17,450 nucleotides of DNA. Source: JANOXC01 sp031418215 (GTDB lineage: Bacteria; Bacteroidota; Bacteroidia; AKYH767-A; OLB10). Within the stretch, counting starts at the first letter, position 1; each line of letters starts with the position of its first letter. The notes below the pieces were generated by a model that saw nothing but the letters and a program-made list of their open reading frames with translations, searched no databases and was not told the origin of the DNA. The stretch covers positions 1 through 17,450 of the forward strand of contig JANOXC010000140.1 in assembly GCA_031418215.1 (NCBI GenBank). Reading direction: 5' to 3'. The position numbers and the translations under genes are program-made. Shown here piece after piece: positions 7,025 through 14,533 of the stretch.

Positions 7025-8050
7025 TTACTTGGCGCCGGCAGGGGCAATAAAGTAAGAAGGAGTTTTTAACAATTTATTCCATTGGTAATACTGGCAAACA
7101 TACCAGTTTGAATCACCATCAATGAGAAGGTAAAATCGATCCGGATCGAAAGGAAGAGCTATTGCATCATCATCATCAGGGGCCATTGTTTCACCACCAT
7201 ATTTTTTCCGGAAAAGGCTGACCTTCTTTTCCTGGCCGCCTGTCAAAGTAACGGCAATGGTTTTAAACGGTCCTATATTAATTAACGAATCCCGGAATCG
7301 ATCAGGGGTGTCATCTAAAGTTATTTCAAAACTAATGTTGCTAATGGTAGTTAAGTAGCTGCCTACTTTTGACAGGTCAATGGACGGCAAAGGAGCACCA
7401 TTGTTTTGTAAAAGACTAAAGGAAGAGTCTGTCGAAATTTGAAGTATGAACGAGGAGTCCGGTTGCAATGGATCAAATACTTTAATTTTAGTAATAGATC
7501 GAGGATTGTACTCAAAAACAGATTTGCTTTTCCAATTTTTTTCATTCACCGTATACCGCGATGTTAAATAGCCGTTGAACCCCGGAATGTTCATGATAAA
7601 GGGAACACTGGATCCTTCCAGGTACATAAAGGTGCCTAAGTTATCCATCGTTGGATGGCCTACATAGTATGTTTTAATTAGCTTTTGCTTACTGTATATT
7701 TCTACTTTCACGGAATTGGAAGCAAGCAGTTTCATGGTTTGATTGTACAAATTCTTACCAACCGGACTTCTTACTTCCACTGATTTAATGGTGTATAATA
7801 AATTAGCAATAAGATCATGTCTTGCGTGAAACTTTCCGTTCACAATCCAATCAACGGGCGATTTACGTTCCAATAAAATGGTTTTACCCTGACGATCGGC
7901 CATAAATATTTTATCGATAGAGGAAGTATCAGCAACAGCAAAATCACTCAATTCAGGTCGGATCGTACTCTTAGAATTGGTGTATAAAAAATAACCGGCC
8001 ACCATTGCCATTAATATAAAAAGAATTATATATATACGGTTTTTGTTCAT
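7025..8050 (-). CDS. DUF4340-like membrane-anchored protein of the gld ABC cluster
   Basis: A 341-residue protein with one N-terminal membrane helix (about 6-23, after MNKNR) and a long region predicted outside the cytoplasmic membrane. Repeated beta-strand units of the DUF4340 type are visible, such as DKIFMADRQGKTILLERK, W-I-V-N-G-K and VRSPVGKN near the start, with a second copy-like stretch after residue 190. An acidic run (PDDDD) lies near 288. It has no catalytic motif that I can name. It follows gldG by 36 bases, and DUF4340 proteins are recurrent partners of GldG-type ABC auxiliary subunits. A role as an accessory protein of that transporter is therefore inferred from context. Confidence 0.7.
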   Translation of the reverse strand: MNKNRIYIILFILMAMVAGYFLYTNSKSTIRPELSDFAVADTSSIDKIFMADRQGKTILLERKSPVDWIVNGKFHARHDLIANLLYTIKSVEVRSPVGKNLYNQTMKLLASNSVKVEIYSKQKLIKTYYVGHPTMDNLGTFMYLEGSSVPFIMNIPGFNGYLTSRYTVNEKNWKSKSVFEYNPRSITKIKVFDPLQPDSSFILQISTDSSFSLLQNNGAPLPSIDLSKVGSYLTTISNISFEITLDDTPDRFRDSLINIGPFKTIAVTLTGGQEKKVSLFRKKYGGETMAPDDDDAIALPFDPDRFYLLIDGDSNWYVCQYYQWNKLLKTPSYFIAPAGAK

Positions 8051-8086
8051 CAGAAAATTTCGTTAAAAAGATTTCAGCGGTTACGG

Positions 8087-9772
8087 TTAGGCATATTTTT
8101 TTTTCCGGGTATATGATTTAAAAATACCGAAAAATAAAACCAACACAATTGGCAAAACACAATTTACAATTTTAATTGTTTGCACGTTGTCTTCCAGGAT
8201 TTGAGGATCCAACATGCGTATTTTAAATTCTTTGCTTCTTACAGATAGTAGTCCGCCATCCTCTGTCAAATAATCAACAATGTTTTGAATGAAACTGCGG
8301 TTTCCGAAGAAAGTTCCGGAGTATTTATCGTACCCGCATGCCAGTGAACGACCCTTCTGGAAATCATTGCTGATAATATCCCCATCAGCAATCACCACCA
8401 TTTTTCCGGGCTTCATTGCACTTTCTTTGAAATTAATGGCCGTATCCTGTACAATAGCAGGAGCAAGTCTGTTTTTGTAAAGCGATTCAAACTTACCTTC
8501 CAGCAAAACGGCAGTAACTAAATTACTTTGATTGTATTGACGGGGTTCAGGTTTCATTTGCATGATGCCCAAACTGACCCTTACCGGTGCCGGTGAAATT
8601 CGTGAATATTGCGAAGTAGTTAATAAAACTGTTTTTTGGATGCCGGGTGCACCAACAGTATCAATGCTGCTTACAAACTGGCTGCGTATTGCATTTAAAT
8701 TATTGACGATGGGATGTTTTGATGTTGGTGTCATCACCGGAAAATAAAACCAGGGACGCAATTGTGTGCGGGGTTGATTTCCTACAAATCCTGTTACAAC
8801 GGGAATGGGAGCAGCCTGTAGATCCAATAGAAGATCATAGTTTATTCTTACACCATAGCGGAACAACATATCGTCAATATTGAGTGGGCGGCCCATAGCC
8901 ATCGTCTCACCGCGCGTTCCCATGCTATCCATTCCAACTTGCATCTGATCAATAAGCCATAAAACACTGCCTCCTTTCATCACGTATTGATCAATAATAA
9001 ATTTATCTTTTTCATCAAAAGCTGAATCCGGCTTTGCTATGATTATCGCTTTATAATTATTTAAAATTCCCAACTGATGATGAATGCTGACCCTTTTAAT
9101 ACTATAGGAAATACGCAATACGTTGGAAATGTCTTCCACCCGTTTCGGCTCCAGTTCCCCTTGTCCTTCAATAAAAGCAATGGTGGGCTTCATTGGATTG
9201 GTGGCCTTTTTAATAGCATTAACAATTTCATATTCGAGGTTCTGAATAGAATTGTTAAGCATTTGCACACTGGAAACACCAATTTGATCTTTCAGTAATT
9301 GAACAGGAACTTCTTCATTGCTGTAGCTGACAAGTGCTCCCGGAAAAATAATTTTCTGCGTTGTACCTTCTTTTGATTTTGATTCCAGGTTCGTTGGCTG
9401 AAGGCCTTTAGTTGCAAGCTGGTTGTATAATTTATTTCGCTCCTTCTCATCTGCATTGGCTGAAGGATCAATAAATTCATATTCTAAATTTCCCTTTGCA
9501 TAATTGCGCAGTTCATCAAGCATTTCGCGCGTGGCATTTTGCAGTTTTTGAAATCCGGCGGGAAAATCACCATCCAGGTAAACCTTTACATAAACAACAT
9601 CTTTTAATTTCCCCAGTGTTGCTTTACTTGCTTCCGATACAGTAAATCGTTTATCACCTGTCAAATCAATACGCGTAAAAACGAAAGAGGAAATCACATT
9701 GGCAAGCACAATCATTCCTACAACCAGGAATAGCTGAAAAATATTTTGTGCCTTGATGCTCTTCTGTTTCAA
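8087..9772 (-). CDS. gldG: Gliding-motility-associated ABC auxiliary protein GldG
   Basis: A 561-residue protein of the GldG family, the substrate-binding-like auxiliary subunit of the GldA-GldF-GldG ABC system first found in gliding Flavobacterium. It has an N-terminal membrane helix (about 12-30), followed by the family segment RIDLTGDKRFTVSEAS. The large ABC_transp_aux domain contains ELRNYAKGNLEYEFIDPSAN and IAFIEGQGELEP. A C-terminal membrane helix lies at about 533-552, before a basic tail (YTRKKKYA). The middle (about 240-470) should face the periplasm. It is downstream of gldF on the same strand with a 204-base gap. The complex is widespread in non-gliding Bacteroidota too, so motility cannot be concluded. 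No gldA is in the window. Confidence 0.93.
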   Translation of the reverse strand: MKQKSIKAQNIFQLFLVVGMIVLANVISSFVFTRIDLTGDKRFTVSEASKATLGKLKDVVYVKVYLDGDFPAGFQKLQNATREMLDELRNYAKGNLEYEFIDPSANADEKERNKLYNQLATKGLQPTNLESKSKEGTTQKIIFPGALVSYSNEEVPVQLLKDQIGVSSVQMLNNSIQNLEYEIVNAIKKATNPMKPTIAFIEGQGELEPKRVEDISNVLRISYSIKRVSIHHQLGILNNYKAIIIAKPDSAFDEKDKFIIDQYVMKGGSVLWLIDQMQVGMDSMGTRGETMAMGRPLNIDDMLFRYGVRINYDLLLDLQAAPIPVVTGFVGNQPRTQLRPWFYFPVMTPTSKHPIVNNLNAIRSQFVSSIDTVGAPGIQKTVLLTTSQYSRISPAPVRVSLGIMQMKPEPRQYNQSNLVTAVLLEGKFESLYKNRLAPAIVQDTAINFKESAMKPGKMVVIADGDIISNDFQKGRSLACGYDKYSGTFFGNRSFIQNIVDYLTEDGGLLSVRSKEFKIRMLDPQILEDNVQTIKIVNCVLPIVLVLFFGIFKSYTRKKKYA

Positions 9773-9893
9773 TTTGAAATTATGGTTTATTGTTTAAGGA
9801 TTAGGATTGAATGGTTCAATAGTTGAAAATGGTTTGAATTGTTGGATAGCAATTATCATGTCACTTGTTGAAGGGACCTAAATAACAATACCC

Positions 9894-9967
9894 TTTTACA
9901 TTTTACATTTATTATTTTACATTTTACATTTTTTTTCTATTCGTAAATTCGTACTGATTCGCATTCG
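9894..9967. repeat. Short-word repeats in the gldF-gldG gap (TTTTACA, ATTCG)
   Basis: TTTTACA occurs in two tandem pairs at 9894-9907 and 9915-9928, separated by TTTATTA. A T run (9929-9937) and four ATTCG copies at 9939, 9947, 9957 and 9963 follow. Together these fill most of the second half of the 204-base gap between gldF and gldG. No frame covers them. Confidence 0.8.
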
Positions 9968-9976
9968 TCGATAATT

Positions 9977-10711
9977 TCACCATTTCCTGCTCTCCAACAT
10001 TGTTTTTGTCATAACAAGAAACAGCCCAATCAGCGATAGAAAATAAATCACATCCCTGGAGTCAATAATACCGCGGCTCAAGCTTATATAATGCGCATTT
10101 ATTCCAAGGTTGAAGAGTAAGATATTCAGCCAGCCTGTTTCTGTAATTCCGGAGATGCTTTCGAAGCCCTGATAACAGAATAAGCAGAAGAAGAATGCAA
10201 TGATGAAAGCCACCACCTGGTTGTCGGAAATGGAAGAAGCAAATATGCCAATGCTTACAAAGCCAGCTCCGAGCAGTAATAGGCCAAGGTAAGAACCCAA
10301 AATAGCGCCATTATCCACATTTCCCACAGGTAAGCTGGCATAATAAATAGTGAGATAGTAGATTAACGTTGGAATTAATGAAAACAAAACCAACATGACG
10401 CCTGACAGATATTTTGCAAAGACAACCTGCATTTCAGTAAGTGGCTTGGTTAGCAGAACTTCAATAGTTCCTGTTTTTTTTTCTTCTGAAAACAAACGCA
10501 TTGTAATGGCCGGTACGAGGAAAAGGTACACGTAAGGAGTAATGACAAATAAACCATCGATTGCAGCATAGCCACTTTCAACAATGTTAAAATCACCACC
10601 GGGAAAGACCCATAAAAACAAACTGATGGTCAGGAGGAATACAATAACTACTATGTATCCAATCAATGAGTTGAGAAAACCGTTTACTTCTTTGGTAATT
10701 AAAGTCAGCAT
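9977..10711 (-). CDS. gldF: Gliding-motility-associated ABC permease GldF
   Basis: A 244-residue ABC-2 type permease, the membrane channel partner of GldG. About six membrane segments are visible, near residues 14-36, 54-71, 102-124, 138-160, 165-184 and 222-238. The ABC-2 signature region is MRLFSEEKKTGTIEVLLTKP (71-90). It begins with MLTLITKEVNGFLNSLIGYIV, the typical GldF start (LxxKEInxFF/L). A -7 element (TATATTTG) lies 82 bases upstream, in the gap shared with the divergent histidine kinase gene. The ATPase GldA must be encoded elsewhere. In most Bacteroidota gldA is separate from gldFG, so its absence here is normal. Confidence 0.95.
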   Translation of the reverse strand: MLTLITKEVNGFLNSLIGYIVVIVFLLTISLFLWVFPGGDFNIVESGYAAIDGLFVITPYVYLFLVPAITMRLFSEEKKTGTIEVLLTKPLTEMQVVFAKYLSGVMLVLFSLIPTLIYYLTIYYASLPVGNVDNGAILGSYLGLLLLGAGFVSIGIFASSISDNQVVAFIIAFFFCLFCYQGFESISGITETGWLNILLFNLGINAHYISLSRGIIDSRDVIYFLSLIGLFLVMTKTMLESRKW

Positions 10712-10793
10712 AACTAGGGTTAATATTCTGATTGTTTGTTTTTTAAGTGGTGGGCTAATGGTTCCTTAAAAAATAAACATCGAAAAGGGTGGG

Positions 10794-10801
10794 CAAATAT
10801 A
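10794..10801 (-). promoter_or_regulatory. gldF promoter, -7 element TATATTTG
   Basis: On the minus strand, TATATTTG matches the Bacteroidota -7 consensus exactly and is identical to the element before dnaN. It lies in the 259-base gap between gldF and the divergent kinase and would give a leader of about 75 bases. I see no clear -33 TTG at 19-21 bases. Confidence 0.5.
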
Positions 10802-10970
10802 GTTAACCAAGACATGAACGAGTGCTTCATTCAATAAGATTCCTGAATGGGAAAATGAACATTTGATTAATCCCGGTTTTAAGGGTCATTTCGTTGGTGC
10901 GGAGTGGATTCCGGCATAGGGTAACTATCTTCGCTATTCTTCGTAAACATATAATCTATAAGTATCCCCT

Positions 10971-13922
10971 TTGCTGACAGTCACCGAAATCATATTTATT
11001 CTCCTCCTAAGCTCGCTTGCTGTGGCAGGTATTTTTTTGTGGTTAAAGGTTGTTCGTCAGAAAAAACAGCTCAATCAGGAGGAATCGTTAAAATCACTCT
11101 TTGAAAATCAAAATGAAGCATGGATCATCTTCGATGCTGAAACGTTGAATGCTATTCGTGCAAACCAAAAGGCGCTCAATCTTTTTGGATTGTACCGCCA
11201 ACGGAATTTAAATCAGTTGTCTTTTAAAAATATTTTCAGGGAGCCCTTAAGCGATGAAGAGGTGCAATTGCTTTACTCTGCCATTGATCAGGATAGGTTT
11301 ATTAGTCGTTCATTAAGTTGCAGCGGGTTGAGTGGACGATCCTTCAAAGCATCGGTTTCCATCAACAGGGTATATGAAGGGAATTTATTTTGCCGGTTTG
11401 CTGAAATTCCGCTGCGATTTGATATTGGAAGCCGTGCTTTACCCGAATTCAAAGAGGAGGAAGTAAAGGACGAGGTATCGAATACTCCTGTGCTTTCAGT
11501 GACTGAAATTTCAAATGTCGCTACAGATAAAGAGTTATTCCATGAAGCGGCTGTTGCTACTAATGAGACATTAATTGAAACAGGTGATTTTCCATTTGTG
11601 TGGCTGAATGAAGACCAGTTGTTTTTAAAAGTTAATGAATATTTTACAACCCTAACCGGCTATTCGGTGATGGAGTTGGCTGTCTTGCATTTCAGTGATT
11701 TGATACATCCCGTACAACCAACAGCAGACAAGTCAAAACTGGACGACATCTTTAACGGACGTAGCATTTTCTATACCGATGAGCGAACATTGATTCGAAA
11801 AAACGGTGAAAAAATTGTTGTTAGATGTGAGGGGATGATGACGCTGCAGAAAGGAATTGCATTGCTGAAAATTGAAGACATAACGGAACAAAAAACATTA
11901 GAGCGTGAGTTGATTTATGCAAAAGACAACCTTGCTTCAGTTGTTGAACATACTGCTGAAGCAATTTTTGCTGTTGATGCATTGGAGCGGATTACTGTAT
12001 TAAATTCTGTTTACCGCAATCGTTTTTTTGAAAAATACGGCGTGTGGTTGAAGAATGGAATGAATTACGGTGATGCGCTGCCAAAAAATGAAAGGGTGGC
12101 TTGGCGCAGAACCATGATGGGTGTTTTACGTGGGAAGATGATTACCTCGCGAGAGGAGTTTGTCAATTTACAAGGGCAGCAACAATATTTTGAAGTGGCA
12201 TTGCATCCTGTTTATTCTGGAATCAATACACTCATTACAGGTGTTAGCTATTTTGCCCGCGATATCACATTGCAAATGGAGCATGAACAGGAATTGCAAA
12301 AGGCCAAAGAAATTGCCGAGCAAGCAACGGCTGCAAAATCACGTTTCCTCGCTACCATGAGTCATGAAATACGAACACCATTGAACGGCATCATTGGTAT
12401 GGCTGAATTGCTTCGGACTACAAAACTTGATGCTGAACAAACTCATCTGTTAAGCAAAGTTAAGGTAAGTGGCGACGCACTCTTGCAGGTTATCAATGAA
12501 GTGCTTGATTTTTCGCAGATTGAAGCAGATAAAATGCATTTGGAAGAAAAACCATTTCATGTGGAGGAACTTATCAATGAATCTATCGATATTCTTTCAG
12601 TAAAAGCTCAGGAAAAAAATATTTCGATTCATCCTTCCATCAGTTCTTCAGTTCCTAAAATGGTATTGGGTGATAAGGCCCGCTTGCGACAAGTACTTGT
12701 AAATCTCATTGGAAATGCCATTAAGTTCACATCCAAAGGAAGTGTTGAGGTATCAGTGCAACATGAAATTAGCAAAGATCTTAATCCTGTTTTAGTACAG
12801 CTTGTTTTTGCAGTAAAGGACACCGGCATTGGGATGACGCCTGCACAAATGGAAAGGTTATTCAGCGAATACAGTCAGGCTGATAGCTCCACTTTTGGTC
12901 AGTATGGCGGTACCGGTCTTGGTTTAACCATCAGCAAACGAATTGTTGAATTGGCCGGAGGAAATATAAAAGTAGAAAGTGAATATGGAAAAGGAAGTAG
13001 CTTTTATTTTTCAATTCCGATGAAAATTTCCGAAGATTTCAGCATTGAAAAAATCATCGTGGAGGAACAATCTTTCATTAATCAACCATTGGCTTTAAAA
13101 TATCCACTTCGAATACTAATTGCTGAAGATAATGATGTGAATTTATTGCTGATGGTAAATATATTGAAGCAATTGGGATATAGTGCCGATGGAGCCTCCT
13201 CCGGGAATGAGGTTTTGGAGAAATTGCGCGATAAAGAATATGATTTAATATTTATGGATGTTCAGATGCCGGGAATGGATGGCATTGAAGCAACCCGTGA
13301 AATAATAAGAATATATAACGGCCAACGACCTGTTATCATTTCCATGACAGGCTTTGCAACAGATGCCGACAAACAAAAATGTTTAGATGCCGGTATGGAT
13401 GATTATATATCAAAACCAATACTAACAGATGAAATTCATAGGATGATAAAAAAATGGAGTAAGCCATTAACAATTGCCGAAGGGGATTTTAATGGAGGCC
13501 ACGCTGCAAAAAAAGAAAGCAAAACAAAGGAACAGTATTTTGTTATTGAACAACTGAATAATTTAATGTTGCTCGATCCAGCTGCGGTTCAGCGATTGCG
13601 TGATATTGCCGCGAAAACAGATGCTGCATTTGTCAACCAGGTTATTACCTTATTTGAACGCCAAGTGCCGGCCGGTATTTATGAAATTGAAGAGGCCGTT
13701 GCCGTCGGGGACTTTAAAAAGTTTAATCAGGCAGCACATAAGTTAAAAGGCACCTGCATGAATGTAGGCGCAAAACAATTATCAGAGCTTTTCAAGATCA
13801 TTGAGCTAAAAGGCAACAATGGTGATAAACGACAATTGCAGGAACATGTAGATGCCTTGAAACCGCTTTATGAAAAAACCCTGATTGCTTTCCGGAATGA
13901 ATTATCTGGGGAATCGGCGTAA
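10971..13922 (+). CDS. Hybrid sensor histidine kinase (PAS-HisKA-HATPase-REC-Hpt)
   Basis: A 983-residue multistep phosphorelay kinase. One membrane helix lies at about 5-27. A first PAS-like segment (about 38-147) and two clearer PAS domains (about 205-308 and 322-435) follow, then a linking coiled coil (436-458). The HisKA H-box MSHEIRTPLNG has phospho-acceptor His465. The ATPase domain shows the N-box (Asn582), DTGIGM (617-622) and GGTGLGL (646-652). The receiver has Asp720, phospho-acceptor Asp763 in FMDVQMPGMDG, Thr793 and Lys815. The C-terminal Hpt has His923 in AAHKLKG. All catalytic residues are intact. The start is TTG 10971, because an in-frame TAA (10959-10961) lies close upstream and no ATG is available. 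The layout resembles BarA/ArcB, so phosphate should pass from Hpt to a separate regulator. None is encoded nearby and the signal is unknown. Confidence 0.96.
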   Translation: MLTVTEIIFILLLSSLAVAGIFLWLKVVRQKKQLNQEESLKSLFENQNEAWIIFDAETLNAIRANQKALNLFGLYRQRNLNQLSFKNIFREPLSDEEVQLLYSAIDQDRFISRSLSCSGLSGRSFKASVSINRVYEGNLFCRFAEIPLRFDIGSRALPEFKEEEVKDEVSNTPVLSVTEISNVATDKELFHEAAVATNETLIETGDFPFVWLNEDQLFLKVNEYFTTLTGYSVMELAVLHFSDLIHPVQPTADKSKLDDIFNGRSIFYTDERTLIRKNGEKIVVRCEGMMTLQKGIALLKIEDITEQKTLERELIYAKDNLASVVEHTAEAIFAVDALERITVLNSVYRNRFFEKYGVWLKNGMNYGDALPKNERVAWRRTMMGVLRGKMITSREEFVNLQGQQQYFEVALHPVYSGINTLITGVSYFARDITLQMEHEQELQKAKEIAEQATAAKSRFLATMSHEIRTPLNGIIGMAELLRTTKLDAEQTHLLSKVKVSGDALLQVINEVLDFSQIEADKMHLEEKPFHVEELINESIDILSVKAQEKNISIHPSISSSVPKMVLGDKARLRQVLVNLIGNAIKFTSKGSVEVSVQHEISKDLNPVLVQLVFAVKDTGIGMTPAQMERLFSEYSQADSSTFGQYGGTGLGLTISKRIVELAGGNIKVESEYGKGSSFYFSIPMKISEDFSIEKIIVEEQSFINQPLALKYPLRILIAEDNDVNLLLMVNILKQLGYSADGASSGNEVLEKLRDKEYDLIFMDVQMPGMDGIEATREIIRIYNGQRPVIISMTGFATDADKQKCLDAGMDDYISKPILTDEIHRMIKKWSKPLTIAEGDFNGGHAAKKESKTKEQYFVIEQLNNLMLLDPAAVQRLRDIAAKTDAAFVNQVITLFERQVPAGIYEIEEAVAVGDFKKFNQAAHKLKGTCMNVGAKQLSELFKIIELKGNNGDKRQLQEHVDALKPLYEKTLIAFRNELSGESA

Positions 13923-13929
13923 CAAAACT

Positions 13930-14024
13930 TAACCACGGTGGACACAAGGGAAACACGAAGTTCACGGGGAAACAATTCCATAGTGGCCGCTGTGCCTCCT
14001 TTGTGCCTTTGTGGTTATTTTTTA
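13930..14024 (+). terminator. Long imperfect palindrome with T run, possible terminator of the kinase gene
   Basis: TAACCAC (13930-13936) pairs with GTGGTTA (14011-14017). Inside these arms, related words run antiparallel: ACACAAGGG and AACACGAAG on the left, and CCTCCTTTGTGCC on the right. Six T follow at 14018-14023. It begins eight bases after the kinase stop, so termination is a natural role. The word composition also matches a dispersed repeat that I recall from many bacterial genomes. Confidence 0.55.
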
Positions 14025-14040
14025 TTGGCAGCAGCTAAGT

Positions 14041-14067
14041 AGTCCCTTCAGTCTCCTGTAAGGGACT
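14041..14067. repeat. Perfect 8-bp inverted repeat upstream of rpsU
   Basis: AGTCCCTT (14041-14048) and AAGGGACT (14060-14067) are exact inverse copies. CAG/CTG inside can extend the stem to 11 pairs around a TCTC loop, with one bulged T. No T run follows, so it is not a standard terminator. It lies upstream of the predicted rpsU promoter and would not be in that transcript. Confidence 0.65.
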
Positions 14068-14130
14068 CTGAAGTAGAACAATTGCGTCAGCATTGGAAGA
14101 AGTCATTTTTTATACGAAACTAAATTTCTT

Positions 14131-14161
14131 TTTGCAGGTTGAAACAAAAGATTTACATTTG
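14131..14161 (+). promoter_or_regulatory. rpsU promoter (TTTG, 19 bases, TACATTTG)
   Basis: TTTG at 14131-14134 and TACATTTG at 14154-14161 match both boxes of the Bacteroidota housekeeping promoter (-33 TTTG, -7 TAnnTTTG) with a 19-base spacer. Transcription should start near 14166-14168, a few bases before the Shine-Dalgarno sequence. The rpsU leader would then be only about 22-25 bases. Confidence 0.75.
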
Positions 14162-14171
14162 CATCCCAATT

Positions 14172-14180
14172 AAAGGAGGT
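14172..14180 (+). promoter_or_regulatory. Strong Shine-Dalgarno sequence of rpsU
   Basis: AAAGGAGGT is fully complementary to the anti-Shine-Dalgarno core (ACCUCCUUU) of 16S rRNA and ends 9 bases before the rpsU ATG. The other protein genes here with visible starts lack such a site. In Bacteroidia the anti-SD is held by bS21 with bS18 and bS6. A strong SD on rpsU is known as a way for ribosomes lacking bS21 to make more of it. Confidence 0.9.
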
Positions 14181-14189
14181 ATCTGACTT

Positions 14190-14384
14190 ATGATCATTGT
14201 TCCCATAAAGGAAAATGAAACGATTGACAAGGCTTTAAAGAAGTTTAAGAAGAAGTTTGAAAAGACAGGCGTTGTAAAACAACTTCGCTCACGTCAGGCA
14301 TTTGAGAAGCCATCAATTACACGCCGTACAACGGTGAAGAAAGCAGTCTATCGCACAACATTGAACAGACAAGAAATGCTTTAA
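14190..14384 (+). CDS. rpsU: 30S ribosomal protein bS21
   Basis: A 64-residue, strongly basic protein of the small ribosomal subunit platform, near the 3' end of 16S rRNA. The family core is plain: MIIVPIKENETIDKALKKFK, then KKFEKTGVV, LRSRQAFEKPS and TRRTTVKKAVYR. Length is usual for Bacteroidota. ATG 14190 follows a strong Shine-Dalgarno sequence and a near-consensus promoter. A strong terminator lies 24 bases after the stop, so rpsU is probably transcribed mainly alone, with limited read-through into xerC. It heads the conserved rpsU-xerC-hpf-tRNA-tuf order. Autoregulation by bS21 through anti-SD availability is expected from work on Flavobacterium. Confidence 0.97.
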   Translation: MIIVPIKENETIDKALKKFKKKFEKTGVVKQLRSRQAFEKPSITRRTTVKKAVYRTTLNRQEML

Positions 14385-14408
14385 TCAACATTTCTTTTAA
14401 TTTTTATC

Positions 14409-14435
14409 AAAAACCGGGCAATCGTCCGGTTTTTG
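14409..14435 (+). terminator. Intrinsic terminator after rpsU
   Basis: AAAAACCGG (14409-14417) pairs exactly with CCGGTTTTT (14426-14434). An inner G-T and C-G pair reduce the loop to AATC, giving an 11-pair stem with a T tract that continues as GTGTTTT. This is a strong Rho-independent terminator, and it separates rpsU from xerC. Confidence 0.88.
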
Positions 14436-14533
14436 TGTTTTCAATAGGACATTATTAATAAATAGGCAATATTCTTTTTGAATTCGTGTTATTCTTAAGT
14501 ACTTTTATAACTCGATATTTGGTATAGCTATAA

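Noticed and set aside
10926..10933. TATCTTCG as the -7 element of the histidine kinase gene
   Set aside because: It has one mismatch in the conserved TTTG part and no TTG at 19-21 bases upstream (the nearest is 29 away), so it is too weak to annotate.
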